Position numbers and translations under genes: made by a program. Under the pieces are notes generated by a model. That model did not search any database and was not told the DNA's origin. It worked only from the letters and a program-made list of their open reading frames with translations. DNA of 19,175 bases from contig MU603970.1 in assembly GCA_025201845.1 (NCBI GenBank), positions 95,498 to 114,672 of the forward strand, given 5' to 3'. Each line of letters opens with the position of its first letter. Position 1 is the stretch's first letter. Shown piece by piece: positions 1-10,100 of this stretch. Origin of the DNA: Martensiomyces pterosporus. Its lineage: Eukaryota > Kickxellomycota > Kickxellomycetes > Kickxellales > Kickxellaceae.

Positions 1-165
1 CAGGAGCTTGCAAACAATAGCTCAGATTCAGCACCTACACTACCCGAGGCTACCCACTGGGTGAACATATACTCGATTAAAACAGGGGGCAAACAAGGGG
101 TTAGAAACAACAAATAATATACGAAAGAGACAATTAACTATAATGGCAGTGGCAGTGTTTTTACG

Positions 166-2770
166 TCAAGTAGGGATCTGTGCATCTGCGTCGTCCCACA
201 GCAGGGTTTCCATCCAGTAGAACATGATCTCACCAAACCTCGAGCGGGGTGCTCTCTTGCGCAATGGCGGGTAAAAGTTGCTTGCTGGTGTGTCGTCAAC
301 AACCAGGATCTGGCGCACCAAGTTCATGCCGCCGTCGCCACTGGTGTCCTTGACGGCTGTTGCCATTGTGGAATTCGACAGACCGAACGGCAGTGTGGAT
401 GACAGAGGCTGGCCAATGTTGAGGTAGCTTGCCGTGATAATTCCAAGACAAAACACGACCACAGAGTACAGAATGATGACTGCAGTGGTGTGCTGGCCGT
501 TAGCTACAACCTGGGCGATGCCCGGCGCACCCTTGCCCATGGTGGCCATGGCCTTGCTGCCGTACTGGTGGCCAGCCGACATGCGCATGCCCATCGATTC
601 GCCAGACACGTTGTCGACAATACGGGTGAGCGTGGCGTTGCAGCGGCTGCGGATCGCCTCTTTCAACCCGTACTTGTATGGAGCCATAAACACAGACAGG
701 AGCTCGTGGCGCAGCTTTTCTTGGTTTTCGGTGCTTGCGTCGCAATAGTCGATGCGCTTCCACACCTCGTTCAGGACCACCAAGTCCTCCGAAGAGCATC
801 TGGACATCACCTTGGTGATCCACTGACGTACAGCGTCGTCGTTCATCCTCTGCTCGTCATCGGCTGTGGTGCCCACGCCTTTGCTCGTGGGCCGGAGCAG
901 CGACGAGGCTGTCTGGCATCCGCTGTGTCTCAAAGTGCGCTCGCCACGTAGGCCAGCACTCTTCTCGCGCGAGTTGTAGACCATATCGTCGACGCCAGAC
1001 AGGTCCTGCGCACCATTCTGGGCAAGTTCGTCCTGAAGGCTCTTGTACTTGCGGTTGCCGCGCGTACGTCCACCATTAGCGCCACTTGGCTCGTTGGCAT
1101 TGTGCTCGGTGGACGGCTGCTGCTGGATGCGTGCCTCCATCAGCTCCATGCGCAGATTCTCGATGGTCTCCTTAAGGCTGCTGTTCTCTCTGTTGGCAGC
1201 CTCCACCTCGTCCTTGTACTCTCTAGCCACCTGCAGCTCCTGCTTGAGTTCCATGTACTGGAGCTCGAGCTTGCTGTATTCCTTCGACAGCAGCTCTTGC
1301 TGCTGGTAGTTGGCATTGAGGCTAGCCTTGAGCGACACAATCTCCGCCTGGTGCTCGAACAGGTGGCTGGTGGCCTCCGTAACCTGCGTGGCCTTGCTCT
1401 CCAGCTGGCGTTTGAGCTCGCTAGATTGTGCGGTGGAGTTGGACAGGTTGAGCGCCATCAGCTCGACCTGCTCCTCGGCGACCTTGAGGCTCTCAATGTA
1501 GTTGTTCTCCGACTGCTTGAGTTTCTCAATATCGCGCTTCTTCATCGTCAGTTCGGCCTTGCATTCGTCCAGCTCGCGCTCCAGTGCCATGGCGGTCTTT
1601 TCGTGCTGGTCCTCGATAAGCTCCAGACGGCGCTCCTTCTCGGTGACCAGCTTCTGCAGCTCGGCCTTCTTGCTTAGTAGCTCCTCGATGTGCTTGCGGC
1701 TGCTGTCCATATCGCCCATGCGTGTGGGCGAGAGGGATTTGAGGAGGGGCGAGAAGGTGTCGCGGTGGGGGCTGGTGGGGCTACCGGGAACGTCGTGGAG
1801 CGGGGCTGCGGGAGATACCCTGGAGAGCGAGTGCAGGCGCTGTCGGAGGGCACGGCGGCTGACGTGCGGTGTTGAGAACCCGCTCTGTTCCTACATCGAG
1901 CAACATGGCAGCAGATGAGGGCAAGAACAATGGCAGCGCGGTGAGCAAGAGGTGCTGGTGAGAGACAGACGCAGACGCAGAGACAGAGAGATACAGCCAT
2001 TTATGCGTGGTTGATGCATGGTGTATGCGCATCAGACATCCATGCAAGCTTAGGGTGTACCGTATACACGCAGGGTTTACCAAAAGCAGGGATGAGGGGA
2101 AGGGGTAGTGAGAACTACTACTTACAGAGTCAGACAAGGAGTGCCGCTCCGGCATCATGTGTTCATTCGCATCGCGGTGCCCAGGCACAGTGCCCTGGTG
2201 GCCGGGGCTTTTATGCGTGTTTCGCATTGGTGTGAGCCCCGAGTGAGCAGCAAACTCAGCCAGCGTGTTGACCAAACTAGGCTGGATGCTGTTTGCAACG
2301 GCGTCAAACTCATCGTTCGTCATCGCAGCGATGTTACGGTGCCTGAGCTTGCTGCCCTCCGCCGTGCTGGTAGGGGGGTATCTCCTTGCGAGTGGCGTAT
2401 GCGTGCGACGGCGGGTGTCTAGGGGCGTTGTCGTAACGCCTAGGCGAGGGCGAGCAGCAGACTCAGGGACCCTTTGGCTCTCTGCAACGCCTGCGCCGCC
2501 ATCCTCTGTATTGCTGGGCACGGCCTCTTGCACCCTGCTTTCTTCGGCGCTCCTGAGAGAGGGCATTAGCATCTCCAGAAACTGCATAAAGTCTTTGACG
2601 CCGATTGTATCCATCTGTCCGAAAAACTCGGTTCCCTGGACGAACGCAGTCTCATTCATAAGCCCGCCGTCGGGGCTATTGTATGCGTCGTGCAGCAGTG
2701 GCAGCAGCTTTGCGGTTTCAAGCTCCCCGCCCTCGTCAAAGGAAAAAACATAGTCAAGCAACTGGTCCAT
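166..2770 (-). CDS. KASH-type nuclear-envelope protein, EF-hand-like + coiled coil + TM (two exons)
   Basis: Predicted outer-nuclear-membrane linker of the LINC complex, joining SUN proteins to cytoplasmic microtubule motors. Exons are 2770-2126 (215 codons) and 1890-166 (575 codons including TGA). The 789-residue protein has: residues 1-72, a helical EF-hand-like region whose acidic loop (D12-E13-G-G-E16) is too degenerate for normal calcium binding; 73-272, a disordered linker with full CDK-type sites at T180, S255 and S269; about 280-473, a long coiled coil; about 563-643, a further helical domain; 684-708, one transmembrane helix; 709-789, a tail with PPLRKR, PRSRFGE and FYWMETLLW, ending in IPT. 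Single-pass tail anchoring with a short aromatic/proline-containing tail fits fission-yeast Kms1/Kms2 and animal KASH5. The exon join is well supported because phase and sequence flow both agree. The KASH assignment is inference from architecture; the ending is not a classic PPPX. Another tail-anchored coiled-coil protein, such as a Golgi tether, is the main alternative. Confidence 0.72.
1891..2125 (-). other. Intron of the KASH-type gene
   Basis: A 235-bp intron, read on the minus strand. The donor is GTAAGT after GAC TCT (exon 1 ends at 2126), and the acceptor is TGTAG before GAA CAG (exon 2 starts at 1890). Both exons meet in phase 0. Past the donor, exon 1 drifts into low-complexity sequence. 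Upstream of the exon-2 ATG at 1719 the frame stays open for 57 more codons rich in Ser-Pro, up to the TAG that forms the acceptor. The intron holds a CT-rich simple repeat. Confidence 0.85.
1961..1992. repeat. Imperfect GACAGA/CGCAGA purine-rich simple repeat
   Basis: Short tandem purine-rich repeat on the plus strand (units like GACAGA and CGCAGA). It lies inside the intron of the KASH-type gene. On the transcribed strand it is a CT-rich tract, possibly part of the polypyrimidine region ahead of the acceptor. No coding role is seen. Confidence 0.6.
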
Positions 2771-3465
2771 CGCGCAAGGAGAGCAGCTCGCGTAGCGCGT
2801 TTACTCCAGGTGAAAGATAAAGGTGGGACTCTAGACTTTGCCCGACACAGGCAAGCGAGAAAGGCGTAGGAATATTAAGTGTCTCGTGTAAATTGTCTGG
2901 GAGGAGGAAAAAAAAGGTTCGTGAATAAATATAATATCGAGAAGCGAGGTGGGAGGAGAGAGGAAAGCCATGCAGTGAGGGTACAGGGAAGTCAGAGGAA
3001 GCACTGGGCGACAATATAGTGTGCATTGAGGGATATACATAGAGCAGCCAATCGCTGCAAGCCTACAGCCAAGGCGATCAAAAGCCGTAAACAAAACGCA
3101 CTATTCTCGCGCTGCTCAGCGCCGCTTAGCTGTGGAAACGACACCGCGGCGCGCTGTGTATCCACCCCAGACGGCCGACATGCCCAAGCGCCGTGTCCAG
3201 CTTTGTCTCCGGCTCAAAAGGACACTGCTGCTGGGTGCCCCCCGCGCATACATGGAGATGCATCAGGGACATGCAGTGGCCAGATACATGCCAAAAAATC
3301 ATTTGATCCCCCGATCCGGTGATCCGCACCCGCTAGCAAAGAAAAAATATTGAGTCAGGCAGGAAGAAAAAAGTCTGCCTGACACGACCTTTGCCCCTTG
3401 CTGCTCTTTTGCCGATTCCTTCGCCTCGCTGTTCTTGCATTTATATATTCGTTAAACAGGGAAGC
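2771..3465. promoter_or_regulatory. Divergent intergenic promoter region (KASH-type gene / BMS1)
   Basis: This 695-bp stretch separates the start codons of two divergent genes and must hold both promoters and 5' leaders. Visible content: an A/T-rich patch near 2905-2940 (A-tract followed by AATAAATATAATAT) on the KASH side; a TATATATTC patch at 3442-3450 just ahead of the BMS1 ATG; and a TGAGTCA site at 3351. Short frames cross it on both strands, but none has recognisable protein character. I see no RNA gene. Confidence 0.55.
3351..3357 (+). promoter_or_regulatory. TGAGTCA, AP-1/Gcn4-type bZIP site
   Basis: A perfect TGAGTCA heptamer lies 109 bp upstream of the BMS1 start codon, just after an A/T-rich run. 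It matches the consensus of fungal Gcn4/AP-1 class bZIP factors. A 7-mer can occur by chance, so function is inferred from position only. Confidence 0.3.
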
Positions 3466-6400
3466 ATGGATTCGAAGCAGGTGCACAAACCGCATAGGGT
3501 GCACAAGTCTGGCGCCAGTGCCAAGAAGAGTCTTCAGAAGCACAAGAATGCCGAGAAGAACAACCCCAAGGCGTTCACCATGCAGTCCGCGCAAAAGGCG
3601 GACCGCATGGCCAGGCGGCGGGTCGAGCTAAACGAAAAGAAGTACCACGTCCCCATGGCTGATCGCACGCCAACCACCCCGCCCCCGCTGATCGTGGCTG
3701 TGGTGGGTCCGCCGCAGTGCGGAAAGACAACACTGATCAAATCACTCGTTCGCCGGTACACCAAGCACACGCTGACGGACATCCGCGGCCCCGTCACTGT
3801 TGTTAGCGGCAAGCACCAGCGGCTGACATTCATGGAGTGTGCGAACGACATGAATGCCATGACGGATATGGCCAAGGTGGCGGATCTGATCCTGCTGATG
3901 ATCGACGCGAGCTTTGGGTTTGAGATGGAGACCTTCGAGTTCCTCAACATTCTGCAGACCCACGGAATGGGCAAGGTCATGGGCGTGCTGACGCACTTGG
4001 ATGGGTTCAAGGACAACAAGAGGCTGAAGCTCGCCAAGAAGAACTTTAAGCACCGGTTCTGGACCGAGGTGTATGACGGCGCCAAGCTGTTCTATTTGTC
4101 TGGTGTGGAGAATGGCCGCTACTTGGACAAGGAGATCCTCAACCTCTCGCGGTTTGTGTCGGTGGTCAAGCTGAGGCCGCTGGCGTGGCGCAGCACCCAC
4201 CCGTACTTGCTCGCCGACCGCGTGCAGGACCTCACAGACCCAGAGGTTCTGGAAAGCAACCCAAAGGCCAATAGAACCATGGCGCTCTACGGGTATTTGC
4301 GCGGAACACACCTGAAGGGCAGGGACCGCGTGCACATACCGGGTGCTGGCGACTACCAGCTGGACGAGATCGCGTCGCTGGCTGATCCCTGCCCGATCCC
4401 CGATAAGGAGCGCAAGCGGCTGGACGATAAGCACAAGCTGATCTATGCGCCAATGTCCGAAGTCAACGGCGTCATGTACGACAACGATGCGGTGTACATT
4501 GATATCAAGAAGAGCCAGCACGAGGAGAAGGCGGAAGAGGGCGAGGGCGAGAAGATGCTGAGTGAGCTGCAGAGCGGCAGCACATTTACGGGGCGCTTGG
4601 CTGACCAGCAATTCAACCTCTTCTCGGGCGCCAGGCCGGTCACTGCGGAGTCGATCCGTCGCCCTGCCGTGTTTGATGGCGAGAATCAGCCGAGCGAAAC
4701 TGAGACCGAGGATGAGGACGGCAGCGAGGTCGACAGTGACAGTGACAGCGACAGCGACAGCGACGATGATGAGGGGTATGAGGGCTACGAGGCTGGCGAG
4801 CAGAAGCCCACTGACTACCGTGCTCAGCGCATCGCCGCTCGTAAGGATGAGGATGGCGGCAGCGAGATCGCCAGCGAGGACGAGGAGGAGCTGCTCCGGC
4901 GCGTCGATGCTTCGGATAGCGAGGGCAGCGAAGTCGGGGACAGCGATGACGACAGCGACCAGACCATCCGCATCGCGCCTGTGCATATGGGCGTGAAGCG
5001 CGTCAATCTCATGGACCTCGTCTACGGATCGGCAAAGGAACCTGCAAAGGAACCCGCAAAGGGCAAGGTCAAGTCGACGTCTGCCGACAGCGACGATGCT
5101 GTCAAGACCCTTGCCTTCAGCGACGACCTGGATGACCGCGAGCTGTACAAGCACTTTATCACCAACCCTGGCGACAGCGGCGATGAGGACGGCGAGAGCA
5201 GTGACGATGGCAACGAGGAGGACGCCACTGGTGACTTTGAGGATCTCGAGGCAGAGTCTGGCGATGATGCAGGTAAGAGCGAGTCCAAGAGCGCTGACGA
5301 GCAGTCTGGCGATGAGGAGGAGGACAAAGAGGACGACGACGACGAGAATCCCTATGGGCTGTCGTCGGAGAAGATGAAGAAGCTCAAGTCCAAGTTTGAC
5401 AAGATCTACGATGAGGACGAGGAGGGAGGCGAGAAGAAGGACTTTTACCAGCAGCAGAAGGAGCAGCTGCAAAAGTACGTGGACGACACAGTGAAGGAGA
5501 TGGACGAGCTCACCGACATCAACTACAGGTTCTCGGGCGAGTACGTCAAGGTTGTCGTCGAGGATATGCCGTACGAGTTCATCAAGGGGTTCAACCCGGC
5601 GTTCCCAGTGGTCGTTGGCGGCATCTCCAACGAAGAGGGACTGTCGCTTATCAACCTCCGCATTAAGCGCCACCGCTGGTACCCCAAGATCCTCAAGACC
5701 GGCGATCCGATCGTGATCTCTGTGGGCTGGCGCAGGTTCCAGACGCTTCCGACATACTTTATGAACGACCGCATCAAGAACCGGATGCTCAAGTACACGC
5801 CCGAGCACATGCACTGCAACGCTGCGGTGTATGGCCCGTACATCCAGCCCGGTGCTGGCTTCTGCGCGTTCTTTATGAAGAGGGCGCACAGCTTTGGCAT
5901 CGCTGCGACGGGATCGGTGTTGGAGAACAGCCAGTCGATCGATGTCGTCAAGAAGCTCAAGCTCACGGGCTACCCAGAGAAGATCCACAAGAACACGGCC
6001 TACATCAAAAAGATGTTCAACTCGCCCCTTGAGGTGGCCAAGTTCGAGGGCGCTTCGATCAAGACTGTCAGCGGCATCCGTGGCCAGGTGAAGAAGGCAT
6101 CGGGCAACAGCGGCCTGTTCCGTGCCACGTTCGAAGACAAGATCAAGGTCAGCGACATTGTGTTCCTGCGCGCGTTCCACACGATTGCGATCAAAAAGTT
6201 CTACAACCCAGTCACGTCGCTTCTGTCGGTCGCCTACATGCGGTCGATTGCGGAGATCCGCCGAGCGAAGAGCCTGCCCGTGCCCAACAAGAAGGACTCG
6301 CACTACAAGCCGATTGAGAGGGTGGTCAAGCGCTTCAACCCCCTGCAGGTCCCCAAGTCTCTGCAGGCCGAGCTGCCGTTCAAGTCCAGGCCAAAGATCG

Positions 6401-6666
6401 TCAAGACGAACAGGGCCTCTCGCGCGGTGGTCATGGACGAGCACGACAAGAAGGTGGCGAATCTGCTTGGCAAGATCAACCTGCTCAACAAGGACAAGGC
6501 GAAGAAGCACAGGGAGAAGGTGCAGAAGCAGAAGGAGGAGTACAAGGTGAAGCGGCAGGCAGAGGAGGCCGAGGCGGATTCCAGGCGCAAGAAGAAGCGC
6601 AAGACGTTCTTCAGGATTGAGGGGCAGAACCAGAAGGGCGGCGGCGGCGGCGGCAGTAGGGACTAG
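3466..6666 (+). CDS. BMS1: Ribosome biogenesis GTPase Bms1
   Basis: GTPase of the nucleolar 90S pre-ribosome (SSU processome), needed for early 18S rRNA processing together with Rcl1. The 1066-residue, intronless protein has: a basic N terminus (1-60); the G domain, with P-loop GPPQCGKT at 81-88, a [13 protein letters not shown] switch-like segment, the G4-like THLD at 176-179 and the family block [19 protein letters not shown]; an AARP2CN domain at about 262-350; a long Asp/Glu/Ser-rich stretch at about 405-655; a C-terminal RIBIOP_C (DUF663) domain at about 690-915 with [44 protein letters not shown] and [11 protein letters not shown]; and a basic tail ending in poly-Gly. ATG 3466 is chosen because family similarity starts there and the only in-frame extension begins with TTG. 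Somewhat shorter than yeast Bms1 (1183 aa), mostly in the acidic middle. Confidence 0.97.
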   Translation: MDSKQVHKPHRVHKSGASAKKSLQKHKNAEKNNPKAFTMQSAQKADRMARRRVELNEKKYHVPMADRTPTTPPPLIVAVVGPPQCGKTTLIKSLVRRYTKHTLTDIRGPVTVVSGKHQRLTFMECANDMNAMTDMAKVADLILLMIDASFGFEMETFEFLNILQTHGMGKVMGVLTHLDGFKDNKRLKLAKKNFKHRFWTEVYDGAKLFYLSGVENGRYLDKEILNLSRFVSVVKLRPLAWRSTHPYLLADRVQDLTDPEVLESNPKANRTMALYGYLRGTHLKGRDRVHIPGAGDYQLDEIASLADPCPIPDKERKRLDDKHKLIYAPMSEVNGVMYDNDAVYIDIKKSQHEEKAEEGEGEKMLSELQSGSTFTGRLADQQFNLFSGARPVTAESIRRPAVFDGENQPSETETEDEDGSEVDSDSDSDSDSDDDEGYEGYEAGEQKPTDYRAQRIAARKDEDGGSEIASEDEEELLRRVDASDSEGSEVGDSDDDSDQTIRIAPVHMGVKRVNLMDLVYGSAKEPAKEPAKGKVKSTSADSDDAVKTLAFSDDLDDRELYKHFITNPGDSGDEDGESSDDGNEEDATGDFEDLEAESGDDAGKSESKSADEQSGDEEEDKEDDDDENPYGLSSEKMKKLKSKFDKIYDEDEEGGEKKDFYQQQKEQLQKYVDDTVKEMDELTDINYRFSGEYVKVVVEDMPYEFIKGFNPAFPVVVGGISNEEGLSLINLRIKRHRWYPKILKTGDPIVISVGWRRFQTLPTYFMNDRIKNRMLKYTPEHMHCNAAVYGPYIQPGAGFCAFFMKRAHSFGIAATGSVLENSQSIDVVKKLKLTGYPEKIHKNTAYIKKMFNSPLEVAKFEGASIKTVSGIRGQVKKASGNSGLFRATFEDKIKVSDIVFLRAFHTIAIKKFYNPVTSLLSVAYMRSIAEIRRAKSLPVPNKKDSHYKPIERVVKRFNPLQVPKSLQAELPFKSRPKIVKTNRASRAVVMDEHDKKVANLLGKINLLNKDKAKKHREKVQKQKEEYKVKRQAEEAEADSRRKKKRKTFFRIEGQNQKGGGGGGSRD
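4733..4770 (+). repeat. GACAGT/GACAGC Asp-Ser coding repeat in BMS1
   Basis: A tandem hexamer (GACAGT, GACAGC) encodes alternating Asp-Ser and runs into Asp-Asp-Asp-Glu. It sits in the acidic linker of Bms1. Such SD runs are likely casein-kinase-2 targets (family knowledge) and prone to length change by slippage (inference). Confidence 0.7.
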
Positions 6667-7177
6667 CGTCTTTGGCCAGCGCACCCTTCCTAGCGCTTTT
6701 TCTCCTTGTTTTTCAATTCCATTTCGTTTTCTATACCTTTGTCCGCCTACAATCCGCACATGTCTTTGCTGAAATAGCCGTTGTCTGCTCATGCACAGCA
6801 ATAGATGCGGGAAGTGCCAATCATAGCGTGTGCCCATGTTGGCACATTGCCTGGTGCGGAGATGGCAGGCTCACATCAAACCGCTGCGCCCTGCAGCCGG
6901 TTAGGGGGCTGCCGCGGCACCAGCGGCACAGCCAAAGGCACGCCGTGATTTTTCGTATGTGCCTCTTCTTCTGCCCAGCCTGCATTTAGCCTCGAACGCA
7001 TTTATTGTTTTTTGCTCACTCTTTACAGCCGAATTTGCCTTTACTCATAGACACGCACTTCTCGTACACGCACACAGCCCAGCTGCCAAGCCGCTTCGCC
7101 TATTGCCGAGGCAGAAAGACTACCACGCCGGGCTCTCTCTCCATTTACTCTTTGCTGACAGCTGCTGCTGCTGAAAA
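6667..7177. promoter_or_regulatory. Intergenic region between BMS1 and GYP2-like gene
   Basis: This 511-bp tandem-gene spacer should hold the BMS1 3'UTR and the promoter and leader of the TBC gene. The first 100 bp are T-rich, as expected downstream of a stop. A GC-rich hairpin lies at 6907-6933 (9-bp stem with a 2-nt bulge). The last 200 bp are C/T-rich with CTG repeats right before the ATG. No gene is supported. Confidence 0.5.
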
Positions 7178-10100
7178 ATGTTCGTTCTACCGGCGCCCGC
7201 CGAGCCCAGCGCATTCTGGAGTGACGTCAAGTACACGGAAAACTTCCTTCTGCAGCAGTCGGCGAGCACAGGCGGCGGCGCATTTTTGAAAAACTTCCTG
7301 GCGACGATTCAAAACGTGCTCGAGACCAAACCGCCTCCCTACCGCATTGTCTACCGGCACTCCCTTACCGCCGATGCCTTCATCCTTCTGGCGGTCGCCG
7401 AGGACAGGGATGAAATCGAGGCCGACTGGAAGTGGCTGTTCGAGAACATCATGCCCGCTGTGGTCGAGCTTGACGAGCCTGCGGAAAGGGCCAGCTTTGT
7501 GGTGACGAAAATCAGATTCCTCGTGTCGGCCGAGGGAGGCCAAGACGTCACGGCTGACAGGAAGATGCGGGCGGCAACAACGACCTTCCGCCAGACCTTT
7601 GATGTTCCTGGAACGGAGAACCTGGTGACGTATTACTCGTGTGCGCTGCAGAAGAACATCATGATGCACCAGGGGTGGCTGTACTTGAGCGAGCACTACT
7701 TTTGCTTCTACTCGTATCTGTTTGGCGCCGAAACGAGGGTCATGTTCCAGCTGCGCGACATCAAGGACCTCGCCAAAGCAAAGTCGATGGGCGGTGCGCG
7801 GGACGATGCCATCGACGTGGTGACGAAGGATGGGCGCAGATATGTGTTTTCGAACCTGTTCCATCGCGACGAGACGTTCGACATTCTGTCGCAGCTCACT
7901 GCAAACACCATGAAGCAGGTGCTGCTGAACTCGGAGTACGCTACGTCGCAGCACTCTGCTACGGGCCACAACCACAATCGCAGCGGCAGCGCCAACAGCG
8001 TGATCAACCCCGATACTAGGCTGCCAATGCAGCCTGGGTCGGCGGGGTCGGCAAATGCGTACAGACACAAGCCGCTGGCGGAGCAGATCTCGCAGCAGCG
8101 CCGCAACGAGGAGTTCAGGGCGGAGTTTGGGCTGCCCAGCGGAGAGGCTTTGCTGGCCGTCATTGACACCGCACACCTTGCTATCCCGGGTTCTGTCAGT
8201 GTGTATGCGGGCAGGCTGTATCTGTCGACGTCGTTCGTGTGCTACATGTCGCACGACTACAGAGGATGCCGCATCACGCTGCCGCTGGCCGCTATTCGCA
8301 GGATCGAGCGCCTGAACGGCATGGACAGCAACCTCGCGCCGTGCTACGAGCTGGTCATTACTGTCTGGCATCAGATGGGCGTGGCGTTCAAGGTCCCGCT
8401 GGATAGCCGGGAGTGCGATGGGTGGTGCGACTCGCTGCGTGGCCAGCTGAAGGCTATGGTTGAGGAGCAGCGGTTTGCCAAGGCCAACCACACGGCGCTG
8501 TCGCGGTACACCCTAAAGGCGTTTCTGAAGACATGCTCGAGCGAACAGCTGCTGCAGAAGCGCCACAGCTCGGTGCCGGTTGCGCTGGTCCCAGTTGATA
8601 GCGCGCCTGCCAGCGACTTCCACATCGACTGCCTGGGCAAGACATTCGGGTTCCCCGGCGACCCCAAGCTCCAGAAGGAGGGCTCAAAGACCAAGCATTG
8701 GGTCAAATATCTGGCCGAGTACGGCCGCAACCTGACCACTATTCGGCGGGCAGAGTTTGACCGGCTGATCCGCGTCGGCCTGCCCAACTGCCTGCGTGGA
8801 GAGGTCTGGGAGCTGAGCTCGGGCGCCATGTACCTGAGGTTCCAGAACAGAGGCGTGTACGAGAAATACGTCAACGACTATCTCGACTGCCCTGGCCCGT
8901 ACGCGGATGAAATCGAGAAGGACCTGAACCGGTCGCTGCCCGAGTACCCCGGGTACCAGGCTCCCGAGGGAATCGATGCGCTCAGGCGTGTGCTCAATGC
9001 CTACTCGCTGCGGGACTCGGAGCTGGGGTACTGCCAGGCGATGAATATCATTGCATCGACTCTGTTGATCTACATGAGCGAGGAGCACGTGTTCTGGACA
9101 CTCACTGTTATGTGCGACCGCCTTGTTCCTGGATACTACAGCCCGTCGATGTACGGGGCATCGCTGGACCAGTCGATATTCCAGACATTGGTGGACGAGA
9201 CCATGCCGATGCTCGGCCAGAACTTCAAGAAGCACGACATCCAGCTGTCCATTGCCTGCCTCCCCTGGTTCCTCACCCTTTTCGTCAACTCAATGCCCCT
9301 GCAATATGCCCTGCGCGTTCTTGACTGCTTCTTCTTGGAGGGCCCCAAGATCCTGTTCCAGATCGGGCTGGCTATTCTGAAGATCAACGGCAGCGCGCTG
9401 CTTGAGGCGACGGATGACGGCACGTTCTTGTTTGTCCTGAAGGAGTACTATGCCACCCTGGGCGACCCTGCGTACCCCGACTCGGGGAACGCACGGGCGA
9501 GGCAAGTAACAAGATTCCACGAGCTCCTGTACGTGGCCTACAGCGACTTCCCGGCCATCACGCAGACCAAGGTGGAGGAGCTGCGTAGATCACACCAGCT
9601 GCGCATCGTGCACTCGGTCGAGGAGTTCTCGAAGCGCACCTTTCTGCGCAATGTCATCGACAGTAGCGGATTCACAAAGGACCAGCTGTCGATGCTGTAC
9701 GACCGGTACTACTCGGTTCTTTTTTACTCGCGCAAACTAGGTGCGAGCCCCACTGCGGCTCAGGCAGATGGCGAAACGTCGGAGAAGATCATGCTGGATA
9801 TATATGCGTTTTCCCGCTTCATGTATGAGATCTCGACGTGGATGCGGGCGCAGATTAAGGAGGCGAGGGAGAGGAACCAGAGCCACAGGAACGTCAGTCT
9901 GCCGGGGAATAGGAAAGCAAACAGGGTCGGTGTGAACAGCCTGCCGGGGCGTGGCGCGGGTGAGCGCGGGAAGGCAGACGACATTGCAAAGGAGGTCGCA
10001 GCGAGCTTGGAGAACCCTGGGTGGTTCATCTCGTCGTTCTTCAGGTACACCAGCAGAATCGTGCCGCCCGCTAGCCGTCTGCACGCATATGAGGCTGACG

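Noticed and set aside
3391..3465. 25-codon upstream extension of BMS1
   Set aside because: It begins at TTG, has no ATG, and does not resemble the Bms1 N terminus, which starts well at 3466.
5273..5278. GTAAGA donor-like site inside BMS1
   Set aside because: The frame is open throughout, and the acidic, low-complexity coding sequence continues smoothly on both sides.
3742..6837. 1031-codon minus-strand open frame
   Set aside because: It lies wholly antisense to BMS1, is dominated by Leu/Val/Arg with no domain, and mirrors the GC-rich codon pattern of the true gene.
7222..7229. TGACGTCA, a perfect CRE palindrome
   Set aside because: It lies inside the coding sequence of the TBC gene, encoding part of S-D-V-K; probably coincidental.
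7187..8491. 434-codon minus-strand open frame
   Set aside because: Antisense to the TBC gene, with no recognisable motif.
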